Shown here: positions 33,702-42,903 of the stretch, in pieces | How positions within the stretch are numbered: the stretch's first letter is position 1 | Layout of the letters: each line of letters opens with the position of its first letter | Origin: Candidatus Zixiibacteriota bacterium | GTDB lineage: Bacteria; Zixibacteria; MSB-5A5; WJJR01 | Direction: 5' to 3' | Assembly (NCBI GenBank): GCA_036397555.1 | Contig: DASWIS010000008.1 | Location: 434,001 to 498,000, forward strand | Length of the DNA stretch: 64,000 nucleotides | Position numbers and translations under genes: made by a program | Notes under the pieces: generated by a model | What the model saw: only the letters and a program-made list of their open reading frames with translations | Database searches by the model: none | Told to the model about the DNA's origin: nothing

Positions 33702-36050
33702 TTGACCAGGGCTTTTATCAGTGCCGTCGCTCAGTACCTGGGGCGCTGGCGGTGGATGTTGTGGGATCTGCTGTCACTTTATGCCGCCTCGGCGCTGATT
33801 TTCTGGCTGCGCATGCGGCTCGGTGACGCTCCCGAAGACATCCTGATCGCGCCGTCGACGTACCTGGGAGCGCTGCCATGGATGGCGCTCGGGTGGCTGC
33901 TGTTGTTCTCCGTCTTCGGCCTGTACCGCCGTGCTGCATCCGGCACGCCGACCGACAGTCTGAGCCGTGTCTTTCATGCGGTGACGTTCGGCATGTTTAT
34001 CCTGCCGTTCATCCCCTTCGATTCGACTTGGCCCCTGGTGGAGTCGCGCGCCGCGCTCGTCGGCTACTGGGCGAGCGTGCTCTTGCTGATGGCGGGCGGG
34101 AGATTGATGCCCACGTTGCAGAGCGCTCCCCGAACCAACGGCGACAACGGTCGTATCAACAAGCGTCGTCTGGCCATACTCGCCACCGATGCGGTCGGCG
34201 TCGCGCTCGCCTACTATCTCGCTTTCTGGCTCCGATTCGACGGCGATATCGCTCATGATGCCTACAAGGCATTCTGGGACACACTGCCCCTGGTCTTTCT
34301 TGTTCGCGTCGCGTCGTTTACGTACTTCCGACTGTACTCCGGTGTCTGGCGTTACGCGTCCGTCAACGATCTCGTCTCCATACTCAAAGCGGTTAGTGTC
34401 GGTACAATCCTGCTGGTGCTTCCGGTTTTCTTCTTCGGCGTCGACGGCTACCCCCGCTCGGTCTTCATCATCGACTGGTTTCTGATGGTCGGATGGCTGG
34501 GCGGATCGCGTTTTGCCCTGCGGACTCTGCGCGAATTGACGCCGCGTTTCCTGCGGCGCGGCCGTCGCATCTTGATTATCGGTGCCGGCGATGCCGGTGA
34601 GATGGTTGTGCGCGAGTTGTGCAAGAATCCCAGCGGTCCCATGCTGCCGGTGGCGTTCATCGACGCCGACTCGCAAAAACACGGTGCGCGTCTGCATGGC
34701 ATTCCGGTGGTCGGTGATCTCGACGAATTGGAAGCCGCCGTCGACCGTTTCCACATTACGGAAGTCCTCATCGCGATCCCGTCGGCGACCGGTTCACAAA
34801 TGCGGCGAATCGTCGAGGAATGCGGACGCATTGGCGTGCGTTTCAAGACCGTGCCGTCGTTGCGGGAAATCATCGACGGCGGGTCGAGCGTGCGCGAGGC
34901 GCGCAATGTGCAGGTCGAAGACATCCTGCGGCGCTCGCCGGTCGATGTCGATCCCAGCCGAGTGGTCGGGTGGCTGGCCGGCAAGCGCGTGATGATCACC
35001 GGCGGCGCCGGCTCGATCGGGTCGGAACTGGCGCGACGCATGCTGCGCTTCGCACCGGCGGAAATCGCACTGGTTGACCGCGCCGAAAACGCGCTCCACG
35101 ATCTGCTCGAAGAACTGGCCCGTCTCAAGTCCGGCGTGCGCATCGGCGGCTATCTGGCCGACATCACCGATCGGGCCCGATTCCATGCGTTGTTCGCCGA
35201 TCATCCTCCGGATGTCCTGTTCCATGCCGCCGCTTACAAACAAGTCCCCCTGTCGGAAGAGTTTCCGGATGCCGCCGTGCTCAACAACGTCGGCGGATCG
35301 CGATTCCTGATGGATTGGGCGCTGGAACGCGGCGTCGACACCTTTGTCAACATCTCCACCGATAAGGCGGTTAATCCCTATAGCGTCATGGGGGCGACCA
35401 AACGGATCGCCGAATTGCTCGCGTTGCGCCGTGCGGCCGAAGAGAAGACCCGGTTCGTGAGCGTGCGCTTTGGCAACGTGTTGGCCTCCGACGGTTCGGT
35501 CGTACCGTTGTTCGAACGTCAGATTCGCGCCGGCGGGCCGGTCACGGTCACGACACCCGACGTCACCCGTTACTTCATGACCGCCGGCGAAGCGGCATTG
35601 TTGCTGTTGAATGCTGCGGTGATCGGACTCAACGGACAGATGCTGGTTTTGGATATGGGCGAGCCGGTGCGCATCTTCGATCTGGCGCGCGATCTGATCA
35701 TTCTCAACGGGCTCCGCCCCGAAGACGACATCCCGATCGTGTTCACCGGACTGCGACCGGGCGAAAAAACGACGGAGGATCTCTTCGGCGAAGGTGTTCA
35801 GCCGCGCCCCTCGGGACACGACAAAATCTGGATCGTCGATGCGATCGACGATGCGCCGGACGACTTTGAGTCGCGCGTCACCGAATTGCTGACCTCCGCC
35901 CGCAGCGGACATGTCCGTCGCACCATGGCGATTCTGGCCAACCTCGTGCCCGGCTACCAACAACCGGCAACCTTGCCCACCACGCCCGGACCGATGGACA
36001 CGGTGCAACTGTCCGGCGACGAGGAAGCCGCCGATCGCGTTGCGATGTGA
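33702..36050 (+). CDS. WbpM/CapD-type UDP-sugar 4,6-dehydratase with duplicated membrane domain
   Basis: Nucleotide-sugar dehydratase that starts synthesis of 4-amino-6-deoxy sugars such as bacillosamine precursors. 782 residues, 130-150 longer than usual. Residues 20-136 and 160-275 are two copies of a four-TM module: both have D-x-n-FWLR-x2-GD, then a LY-containing segment, AV-x-VG/FG, and GGR/GSR at similar spacing. Then comes a Rossmann domain (ILIIGAGDAGEMVV, about 290-303) and the catalytic SDR domain with TGGAGSIG (433-440), TDK (554-556) and MGATK (564-568). TTG start with GGGGGGA upstream. TM copy 1 resembles the membrane half of long WbaP/WcaJ transferases. Confidence 0.9.
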   Translation: MTRAFISAVAQYLGRWRWMLWDLLSLYAASALIFWLRMRLGDAPEDILIAPSTYLGALPWMALGWLLLFSVFGLYRRAASGTPTDSLSRVFHAVTFGMFILPFIPFDSTWPLVESRAALVGYWASVLLLMAGGRLMPTLQSAPRTNGDNGRINKRRLAILATDAVGVALAYYLAFWLRFDGDIAHDAYKAFWDTLPLVFLVRVASFTYFRLYSGVWRYASVNDLVSILKAVSVGTILLVLPVFFFGVDGYPRSVFIIDWFLMVGWLGGSRFALRTLRELTPRFLRRGRRILIIGAGDAGEMVVRELCKNPSGPMLPVAFIDADSQKHGARLHGIPVVGDLDELEAAVDRFHITEVLIAIPSATGSQMRRIVEECGRIGVRFKTVPSLREIIDGGSSVREARNVQVEDILRRSPVDVDPSRVVGWLAGKRVMITGGAGSIGSELARRMLRFAPAEIALVDRAENALHDLLEELARLKSGVRIGGYLADITDRARFHALFADHPPDVLFHAAAYKQVPLSEEFPDAAVLNNVGGSRFLMDWALERGVDTFVNISTDKAVNPYSVMGATKRIAELLALRRAAEEKTRFVSVRFGNVLASDGSVVPLFERQIRAGGPVTVTTPDVTRYFMTAGEAALLLLNAAVIGLNGQMLVLDMGEPVRIFDLARDLIILNGLRPEDDIPIVFTGLRPGEKTTEDLFGEGVQPRPSGHDKIWIVDAIDDAPDDFESRVTELLTSARSGHVRRTMAILANLVPGYQQPATLPTTPGPMDTVQLSGDEEAADRVAM

Positions 36051-36107
36051 TCGGCGGGGTGTCGGTCTGTGCACGACCATCGTCCAGGTGTCATCTGACC
36101 CCCGCCC

Positions 36108-37373
36108 ATGCTTGACTTGAAGTTTATCCGCGAGAATCCCGAACGGGTCAGCAGCGGGTCGCGCAACAAGAACGAACCGGACCGTGTTCACGAAGTCCTG
36201 GTGCTCGATGAGCAGCGACGCGCGATCATCGGCACGGTCGAGACACTCAAGCACGAGAAAAACACCGCGTCACAACAGATCGCGCAGTCCAGGAAGTCGG
36301 GGCAGGATGCGACCGACGCCATCACCGCGATGCGTCAGGTATCCGACCGCATCCAGGAGATGGACAACCAACTGCGCGAAGTTGAATTGCAGTTGCACGA
36401 ATCGCTGCTCCGTATTCCCAATCCGCCCGATGTCGACCTTCCCGTCGGCGACGAGTCCCATAATCGTGAGATTCGCTGCTGGGGTGAGCCGCCGTCGTTC
36501 GCATTCAAGCCGCTCCCGCACTGGGAGCTGGGCGAGGCACTGGGCATCTTCGATGCGACGGCGTCCGCCAATGTCGCGGGCTCGGGGTTCACGGTTCTCA
36601 AACGTGACGGCGCCCGGCTTCAGCGCGCGCTGATTAATTTCATGCTCGATACGCACCGCGCGCGCGGATACGAGGAGTACCGCCTCCCGTATCTGGTAAC
36701 GCCCCGTACGATGACCGGCACGGGTCAGTTGCCGAAGCTGGCCGAGGACATGTACAGGATCGAATCCGACGATGTATACCTCATTCCCACGGCCGAAGTG
36801 CCGCTCACCAATTTGTCCGCCGATTCGATCATCCCCCAGTCTCATCTGCCGCAACGAATGGCGGCGTACACGCCCTGCTTTCGCCGGGAGGCGGGCGCAC
36901 ACGGCAAAGACACGCGCGGGATGATGCGCGTGCACCAATTCGACAAAGTGGAACTGGTCAAAATCGTCGAACCCGAATCGTCACCCGACGAACACGAATC
37001 CTTGACCGCCGATGCCGAAGCGATTCTCCGCGCGCTGAAGCTGCCATATCGCGTACGGCTTCTGGCGACCGGTGATCTCTCGTTCGCCGCAGCCCGTTGC
37101 TACGACCTTGAAGTCCACGCGGCCGGGGTCGATGCGTGGCTGGAAGTCTCCTCGTGCTCGAACTTTCGTGACTTTCAGGCCCGACGGATGGGGCTGCGTA
37201 TCCGTCCGGCCGATGGCGGCAAACCATACTTCCCCCACACCCTGAATGGCTCGGCGCTGGCATTGCCGCGTACGATGATCGCCATTTGGGAAAACTATCA
37301 AACGGCCAGGGGAACGATCCGAATCCCCGACGCGCTGATCCCCTTCATGGGTGGGCAGACCGAAATTGCGTGA
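36108..37373 (+). CDS. serS: Serine-tRNA ligase
   Basis: Charges tRNA-Ser with serine. 421 residues. N-terminal coiled-coil arm (DLKFIRENPERVSSG, then long charged helices). Class II motif 2: TPCFRREAGAHGKDTRGMMR. Motif 3: NGSALALPRTMIAIWENYQT. LEVSSCSNFRDFQARR is also typical. Starts with MLDLKF, the usual SerRS opening. Single gene, not obviously part of the polysaccharide locus. Confidence 0.97.
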   Translation: MLDLKFIRENPERVSSGSRNKNEPDRVHEVLVLDEQRRAIIGTVETLKHEKNTASQQIAQSRKSGQDATDAITAMRQVSDRIQEMDNQLREVELQLHESLLRIPNPPDVDLPVGDESHNREIRCWGEPPSFAFKPLPHWELGEALGIFDATASANVAGSGFTVLKRDGARLQRALINFMLDTHRARGYEEYRLPYLVTPRTMTGTGQLPKLAEDMYRIESDDVYLIPTAEVPLTNLSADSIIPQSHLPQRMAAYTPCFRREAGAHGKDTRGMMRVHQFDKVELVKIVEPESSPDEHESLTADAEAILRALKLPYRVRLLATGDLSFAAARCYDLEVHAAGVDAWLEVSSCSNFRDFQARRMGLRIRPADGGKPYFPHTLNGSALALPRTMIAIWENYQTARGTIRIPDALIPFMGGQTEIA

Positions 37374-37375
37374 GC

Positions 37376-37404
37376 TTGTGTCGCACTTTCGCCCGTCGTA
37401 TATC
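37376..37404 (+). promoter_or_regulatory. Possible promoter of the histidine kinase-porX pair
   Basis: TTGTGT (37376-37381), 17-nt spacer, TATATC (37399-37404), leaving about 50 nt of leader before GTG 37464. Moderate match by eye. Confidence 0.4.
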
Positions 37405-37463
37405 TCCACTGTATTGTAACAACTGATTGCCCCCGAGGGGGCGGCATCGGATCGGACTCTGAC

Positions 37464-38687
37464 GTGCGACGACGACTCTGGCGTATCATCCATGATCCCG
37501 CCGGCTACACCGGCCTGCCCCTGGCGTTTAAGGGTCTGCTCATTCTGGGATTGGCTGTCATCGCCGCGCTGCTGATTTATTCCACCACCAAACTGGTCAC
37601 CAAGCTGAAGGAGTCCGAACGGCGGCTCGCGCAGGCGTACGCCGCGCAGTGGAAGCGTGCCGCCGAAACGACCGATCCGCAGGAGATCGGCTATCTCTTC
37701 GAGCAGATCATCATCAAAAGCGACTTCCCGATCATCGTCGCCGAGCCCGCCGGCGACCCCCTGTACTGGCGGGGACTGCCGGGAATTGCCGATCACGACA
37801 CCATCGGTGCGACACGCGAGCGCATCCGCGCGATGATGGTTGACATGTCACGCGAGTATCCTCCCGTGCCCATCACCTACGGTGACCATCTGCTGTACAA
37901 CCTTCACTATGGCGACTTTCGCCTGCTCTCAAATGTGCAGCGTCTGCCGTATATCGGCATTGCCGTGATGGCGCTGTTCATACTGATCGCGTATGTCAGC
38001 TTCCGCAACATCAAGCGAGCCGAGCAGCGCTATATTTGGGTCGGCATGGCCAGGGAAACGGCGCATCAACTGGGCACGCCGCTGTCGTCCTTGATGGGAT
38101 GGCTGGAACACATATCCGAGCAGCGTGATGCCGCTCCTCAGAATGTCGAGATTATCAATCACATGCGGGCCGACGTCGCGCGTCTGCGTCTCGTGGCGAA
38201 TCGTTTCGGCATGATCGGGTCGGTGCAAGACAAGAGCGTACTGCCGGTCGCGCCGATCGTGCGCGAGACGACCGCTTACTTCCGTGCGCGCCTGCCCCAT
38301 TCCGGCACCGGCGTGGCGCTACTCGAAGACTACCAGCCGGCGCCGTCGGTGCCGATCAATGCCGATCTGATCGCCTGGGTGCTGGAGAATCTCATCAAAA
38401 ACTCTTTGGATGTCGTAGATTCCAGGACCGGACGCATCATGGTCGCGGTCCGTCCGCACGCGAAAGACGGCGTGATCATCAGCGTCGAAGACAACGGCCC
38501 CGGCATTCCGGCGCGCGACCAATCGAAGATTTTTCATGCGGGCTTCACGACCAAGAAGCGCGGCTGGGGGCTGGGATTGACCCTGGCACGACGCATCGTC
38601 ATGGAATACCACGACGGCGATTTGTACCTGGAGACATCGGTGCCGCAGAAGGCCACGCGCTTCGCCCTGCATTTGCCGGCATCATGA
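37464..38687 (+). CDS. Membrane sensor histidine kinase (PorY-like)
   Basis: 407 residues. Two TM helices (about 22-40 and 162-180) enclose a 120-residue outer sensor region. H-box ARETAHQLGTPLSSL with His201; N-box ENLIKNSLD (about 308-316); G1 DNGPGIPARD (343-352); G2 WGLGLTLARR (368-377). Starts at GTG 37464; GTG starts occur elsewhere in the window. Followed 41 bp later by a PorX-like regulator, so the pair is read as a two-component system. The kinase is PorY-like in layout and length; identity with PorY is inferred from this neighbour. Confidence 0.9.
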   Translation: MRRRLWRIIHDPAGYTGLPLAFKGLLILGLAVIAALLIYSTTKLVTKLKESERRLAQAYAAQWKRAAETTDPQEIGYLFEQIIIKSDFPIIVAEPAGDPLYWRGLPGIADHDTIGATRERIRAMMVDMSREYPPVPITYGDHLLYNLHYGDFRLLSNVQRLPYIGIAVMALFILIAYVSFRNIKRAEQRYIWVGMARETAHQLGTPLSSLMGWLEHISEQRDAAPQNVEIINHMRADVARLRLVANRFGMIGSVQDKSVLPVAPIVRETTAYFRARLPHSGTGVALLEDYQPAPSVPINADLIAWVLENLIKNSLDVVDSRTGRIMVAVRPHAKDGVIISVEDNGPGIPARDQSKIFHAGFTTKKRGWGLGLTLARRIVMEYHDGDLYLETSVPQKATRFALHLPAS

Positions 38688-38728
38688 CGTATCGTCACGT
38701 GGGGCCAGTCGTTCACGAGAGGAGTCAC

Positions 38729-40300
38729 ATGTCACAAGCTCCCAAGCAGGTGCTCTGGGTCGACGACGAAATCGAGATGCTCAAGCCGCACATCATCGTG
38801 CTGCAGGAGCGCGGATATGAAGTCACCGGCGCCCATTCCGGCGATGACGCGCTGGAGTATGTCCAGAAGCAGCGCTTCGACCTGGTCCTGCTCGATGAGC
38901 ACATGCCGGGGCGCGACGGCCTCTCCACGCTGGAAGAGCTCAAACGGCTTGCCCCCAACCTCCCGGTCGTGATGGTGACCAAAAGCGAAGAAGAGCACCT
39001 GATGGATCAGGCGATCGGTAAGAAAATCGACGACTACCTCACCAAACCGATCAATCCATCCCAGGTCGTCTCGGTCGTCAAGAGGCATCTCGAACGCCGC
39101 CGCATCGAATCAGAGCATCTGGCGCGGCAGTACGTCGAGGACTTCCGCCGGCTGCAGGAAAACCTCCCGCGTAACGCCGACTGGAGGAAATGGATCGATG
39201 CGCACTCGGTCTTGTCGCGCTGGGATCTCGAACTGGACCGCTTTACCAATCTGGGACTCGATCAGACACACCGTGAACACAAGCGCGAGACCAATACCGA
39301 GTTCGGCCGCTGGGTCGAGACCTACTATCCGCAGTGGCTGGCCCAACTGGATTCACCTGACCGTCCGCCGCTGTCGATTGATGTCATCGACCGCTGGGTG
39401 GCGCCGCACCTGCGCGAGGGACGCAAGGTCTACTTCTTCGTGATCGACTGCATGCGGCTGGACCATTGGCTGGCCATCGAGCCGGAGTTGGCGGAGTCCT
39501 TCGAGATCAAACGGGACCACTATTTCTCCCTCTTACCGACGGCGACCCCGTTTTCGCGCAACGCCATCTTTTCCGGTATGTTCGCCGATGAAATTCAACG
39601 GCTGTATCCGGAGCTATGGCAGATCGGCGACAAAGATGAGTTTTCACGCAATCGGCTGGAACGACAACTGCTCGACCAACAATTGGCGCGGCTGGGCGTG
39701 CGGCTGAAGGGCGAGGCGCGTTATGTCAAGGTTCTCGACTTTAGCGAGGGCGACAACCTGGCGCGCAAATTCGGCTCTTATCTCAATCAGCCGCTGTTGT
39801 CGGTCGTGTACAACTTCATCGACCATCTATCCCACGGGCGTTCCGAGGATGAAATCCTCCATGAACTGGCCCCCGACGAGGATGCATTTCGTAAACTGGC
39901 CAAAACGTGGTTTCTGAATTCCTCGTGGGTGAAGGTCATGCGCCAGATCGCCTCCGACCCGGATGCGGTTGCGATCGTTACGACCGATCACGGCAGCATC
40001 ATGGGGACACGCGGCACGGTTGTGCACGGCCGGCGCGACACCTCGTCGAATCTGCGTTACAAGTATGGCGACAATCTCAAGGCCGAGCCGAAAGACGCGG
40101 TGTTCGTCCGCGACACGAAGTCATACCGGCTGCCGAGTTTCACGATTAACACGACGTATCTGATCGCCAAGGAAGACTGTTTCTTCGTCTATCCGACCAA
40201 TTTCAACGAGTACCAGCGCAAGTTCGCCAACACCTTTCAGCATGGCGGCATTTCGTTGCCGGAAATGGTGCTGCCGATTGCCACACTGACGCCGAAGTAG
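38729..40300 (+). CDS. porX: PorX-like response regulator with PglZ/alkaline-phosphatase domain
   Basis: 523 residues. The N-terminal receiver has Asp12-Asp13, phospho-acceptor Asp56 (LLDEHMP), Thr84 and Lys106. A helical linker (about 120-230) leads to a PglZ/alkaline phosphatase-superfamily domain: Asp240 (VIDCMRLDHW), Thr273 (TATPFSRNAIF), HLSHGRSEDE, and Asp420-His421 (TTDHGS), the expected metal/catalytic residues. No DNA-binding output domain. This architecture and length match PorX, which controls type IX secretion genes in Bacteroidota. ATG 38729 has GAGAGGAG 4 nt upstream; the in-frame ATG 38684 does not. Confidence 0.93.
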   Translation: MSQAPKQVLWVDDEIEMLKPHIIVLQERGYEVTGAHSGDDALEYVQKQRFDLVLLDEHMPGRDGLSTLEELKRLAPNLPVVMVTKSEEEHLMDQAIGKKIDDYLTKPINPSQVVSVVKRHLERRRIESEHLARQYVEDFRRLQENLPRNADWRKWIDAHSVLSRWDLELDRFTNLGLDQTHREHKRETNTEFGRWVETYYPQWLAQLDSPDRPPLSIDVIDRWVAPHLREGRKVYFFVIDCMRLDHWLAIEPELAESFEIKRDHYFSLLPTATPFSRNAIFSGMFADEIQRLYPELWQIGDKDEFSRNRLERQLLDQQLARLGVRLKGEARYVKVLDFSEGDNLARKFGSYLNQPLLSVVYNFIDHLSHGRSEDEILHELAPDEDAFRKLAKTWFLNSSWVKVMRQIASDPDAVAIVTTDHGSIMGTRGTVVHGRRDTSSNLRYKYGDNLKAEPKDAVFVRDTKSYRLPSFTINTTYLIAKEDCFFVYPTNFNEYQRKFANTFQHGGISLPEMVLPIATLTPK

Positions 40301-40350
40301 GCCATGCGTCGGTTGGATTGTCCCCGAATGTGAATCGAGGAACGCGTTTG

Positions 40351-40800
40351 ATGGCGGCCCCGCCGCAAACCGTGCGTCGTGAATGCGGCAGTGTGGCCGA
40401 GACCGAGGCAGCCGCTGCGGAATTTGCACAAGATCTGGCGCCGGGCGACTGGGTCGGACTGATCGGTACCCTGGGAGCCGGTAAGTCGGTCTTTGCGCGT
40501 GCCGTGGCAAGGGCGCTGGGGGTCACATCGGCCATCCCGTCACCGACTTTCACGATCCTCAACTGCCTGAGCGGTCGACTCCCCGTGTATCACATCGATT
40601 GTTATCGTGTTTCGACGGCTTCGGAACTGGAGTTCGCTGGCGTCTGGTCATGCTTCGACAGTGACGGTGTTTGTCTCGTCGAGTGGGCGGACCGGATCCC
40701 CGAAGCCTGGCCCGATAATGCCTGGATCGTGTCGATCGAGGCCATTGACGCAGTGCGCCGACGCATAGCAATCACACGGCATCAACTCGGGCACGCATGA
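40351..40800 (+). CDS. tsaE: tRNA threonylcarbamoyladenosine biosynthesis ATPase
   Basis: ATPase of the t6A37 tRNA-modification complex. 149 residues: Walker A GTLGAGKS (about 39-46), PSPTFTILN, HIDCYR (81-86), and EWADRIPE (111-118). ATG 40351 follows GAGGAA (40336-40341). Overlaps tsaB by 4 bp (ATGA), so the two t6A genes are coupled. Confidence 0.94.
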   Translation: MAAPPQTVRRECGSVAETEAAAAEFAQDLAPGDWVGLIGTLGAGKSVFARAVARALGVTSAIPSPTFTILNCLSGRLPVYHIDCYRVSTASELEFAGVWSCFDSDGVCLVEWADRIPEAWPDNAWIVSIEAIDAVRRRIAITRHQLGHA

Positions 40801-41498
40801 TCGTTCTCGGATTCGATGCCACCGGCCCGTTGGTGACCGTCGGTCTGGCCGATGATGACCGGGTCATCGGTCGTTGGGATCACCCCGCGACCCGCACGCG
40901 CGGCAACATTCTCGAGAACGTAATGGATCGGGCGCTGGCCGAATCGAAGATGGTGCGTACCGATGTCGAAGCGCTCGCCCTGGCGACCGGACCGGGTTCG
41001 CTGACCGCCGGTCGCATTGCGTGGGCGACTGCATCGGGATGGGCGCAAGCGGCCGGCATCCCCGTGACCGGGTGGTCAGTCCCGGAACTGCAGCGTCGAT
41101 TCTGGTTTGAGACCATGGGAGGGGCCAGTGGCGACGTCCCAATCGAAGTCCTGACGTGTCTCATTCACCACCGGAAAGAAGAGACCTACGCTTATCGCAT
41201 TGACCCGACACAAGTCCACTCCCCACCGACTGTGATCACGCCCGACACGAATCACAGGGGGAGCAACGAGGGAGGGCTGGTTTGCGGACCGGCACTGTAT
41301 GGCAACCAGCAGCGATGGTTCGGAGTGTTCGGCCCTGGGGCGAAATTCGCGCCGGAGGAACAATGTGTGATCGGCGGTGATTGCATCGCGTTGTGGGCTT
41401 GTCATGATATCAAGGCGGGGCACCGGCTTAATCTGGACCAATCGCCGATCGACTATGGCCGGCCGCCCTCGTTTCGTAAACATCAGCACAATGCGTAA
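40797..41498 (+). CDS. tsaB: t6A biosynthesis subunit TsaB
   Basis: 233 residues. The N-terminus MIVLGFDATGPLVTVGLAD and ALATGPGSLTAGRIAWATASGWA are the TsaB (YeaZ) core; the partner TsaD is not in the window. The C-terminal 120 residues are more divergent than usual. Sits between tsaE and rimI with overlaps of 4 and 8 bp, a common bacterial arrangement. Confidence 0.9.
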   Translation: MIVLGFDATGPLVTVGLADDDRVIGRWDHPATRTRGNILENVMDRALAESKMVRTDVEALALATGPGSLTAGRIAWATASGWAQAAGIPVTGWSVPELQRRFWFETMGGASGDVPIEVLTCLIHHRKEETYAYRIDPTQVHSPPTVITPDTNHRGSNEGGLVCGPALYGNQQRWFGVFGPGAKFAPEEQCVIGGDCIALWACHDIKAGHRLNLDQSPIDYGRPPSFRKHQHNA

Positions 41499-41979
41499 CG
41501 CGCTTCCAACCCTCCGACCCATGCGCTCCGGCGATCTCAAACAGGTCGCCGCCGTCGAACGATCCTGTTTCGATGATCCCTGGCCGATGTCCGCGTTTCG
41601 TGAGATGCTCTCATCGCCGCGGTCGTATCTCCTGGCGGCAGTTGATCCGTCAGACACAGTCATCGGGTATCTCTGCTCGATCTGTCTCGCCGATGAATTG
41701 CAGATTCAAAACATCGCGGTCATGGCCGGGTATCGTCGGCAGGGCTTCGGACGGCTGCTGATGGCCGCCGCCGAAGAAGAAGGGATCCGGCGGGGCGCCG
41801 TCAGTGCCGTCCTGGAGGTCCGCGACCGGAACAAAGCGGCATTGGCGTTGTACACGGCGATTGGTTATCGTCAGATCGGGCATCGGCGCGGGTATTACGA
41901 TGACCCGCCAGCGGATGCGCTGGTCTTGGCCAAGGCGCTGGCCCCCGTCACGGACGGCCCCGATGGAATGGTTTCGTAA
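41491..41979 (+). CDS. rimI: Ribosomal-protein-alanine N-acetyltransferase (RimI-type GNAT)
   Basis: 162-residue GNAT enzyme. LQIQNIAVMAGYRRQGFGRLLM carries the acetyl-CoA motif RRQGFG (82-87). RNKAALALYTAIGYRQIGHRRGYY is the C-terminal signature. The neighbouring tsa genes support RimI, which acetylates S18, over other GNATs. ATG 41491 overlaps tsaB by 8 bp, and the 3' end overlaps accD by 17 bp. Confidence 0.93.
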   Translation: MRNALPTLRPMRSGDLKQVAAVERSCFDDPWPMSAFREMLSSPRSYLLAAVDPSDTVIGYLCSICLADELQIQNIAVMAGYRRQGFGRLLMAAAEEEGIRRGAVSAVLEVRDRNKAALALYTAIGYRQIGHRRGYYDDPPADALVLAKALAPVTDGPDGMVS

Positions 41980-42877
41980 AGCCAAAGCGACGCTCAGCGG
42001 TGATAACCGTCGGGACATCCCCGACGGTCTCTGGACCAAGTGCAATTCGTGCGGTGAGATCATCTATTCACGCGAGCTGGAACGGAATTTCTGGGTCTGT
42101 CCCTCGTGTGATCACCACTTTCGCATCAGTCACTCCGACTACATCCGGCTTCTGCTGGATCAGGGCGCATTAGAAGAGTTCGACCGGGGTTTGGTCGCCC
42201 GCGATCCTCTGGAGTTCAAAGACAAGAAGAAGTATCCCGACCGCATCGCCGACTCACAGCGGAAGACAGGACTGGCCGATGCCATCGTCTGCGGGATCGG
42301 CAGGATCGGCGGGCGCGAGGTCTCTTTTGGCGTCATGGAATTCGCCTTCATCGGCGGCAGCATGGGATCGGTCGTCGGCGAGAAAGTGGCCCGGGCGATC
42401 GAGCGCGCGCTGACACGTCACATCCCGCTGGTGATCGTCTCCTGTTCCGGCGGAGCGCGTATGCAGGAGGGGATACTCTCGCTGCTGCAAATGGCCAAGA
42501 CCAGTGTCCTGCTGGCGGAATTGTCCGAAGCGAAGATTCCGTACCTGTCGATTCTCACCAATCCCACGACCGCGGGCGTCATGGCGTCGTATGCTTCGCT
42601 CGGAGATGTGATTATTGCCGAACCGGGGGCGCAGCTTGGGTTTGCCGGGCCACGTGTCATCCGCGACACGATCCGTCAGGAACTCCCCGAGGGATTTCAG
42701 AGTTCCGAGTTTTTCCTGCAGCATGGATTCTTAGACCGCATCGTTGCCCGTAAGGAACTTAAGGCGACCGTGGTCACGCTGCTGACTTTCCTGTGCGGAC
42801 CCGGCTCGGGTGTCCTCGACAAGACCGGACATACGGTTTCTGTCGGCGATAACGGCGACAAAGCGCCGCTGAACTGA
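41963..42877 (+). CDS. accD: Acetyl-CoA carboxylase carboxyltransferase, beta subunit
   Basis: Half of the carboxyltransferase that makes malonyl-CoA for fatty acid synthesis. 304 residues: zinc finger Cys27-Cys30...Cys46-Cys49 (CNSC and CPSC), MEFAFIGGSMGSVVGEK, SCSGGARMQEGILSLLQMAK, LTNPTTAGVMASYA and the QLGFAGPRVI loop. Its partner accA is not in the window. Overlaps rimI by 17 bp; folC follows. Confidence 0.96.
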   Translation: MEWFRKAKATLSGDNRRDIPDGLWTKCNSCGEIIYSRELERNFWVCPSCDHHFRISHSDYIRLLLDQGALEEFDRGLVARDPLEFKDKKKYPDRIADSQRKTGLADAIVCGIGRIGGREVSFGVMEFAFIGGSMGSVVGEKVARAIERALTRHIPLVIVSCSGGARMQEGILSLLQMAKTSVLLAELSEAKIPYLSILTNPTTAGVMASYASLGDVIIAEPGAQLGFAGPRVIRDTIRQELPEGFQSSEFFLQHGFLDRIVARKELKATVVTLLTFLCGPGSGVLDKTGHTVSVGDNGDKAPLN

Positions 42878-42903
42878 TCCGCCACCCCCCCGGATTCATT
42901 CCC

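Noticed and set aside
34794-36254. Minus-strand open frame of about 490 codons opposite the WbpM-like gene
   Set aside because: The plus strand encodes intact NAD-binding and catalytic motifs through this span; the antisense protein has none.
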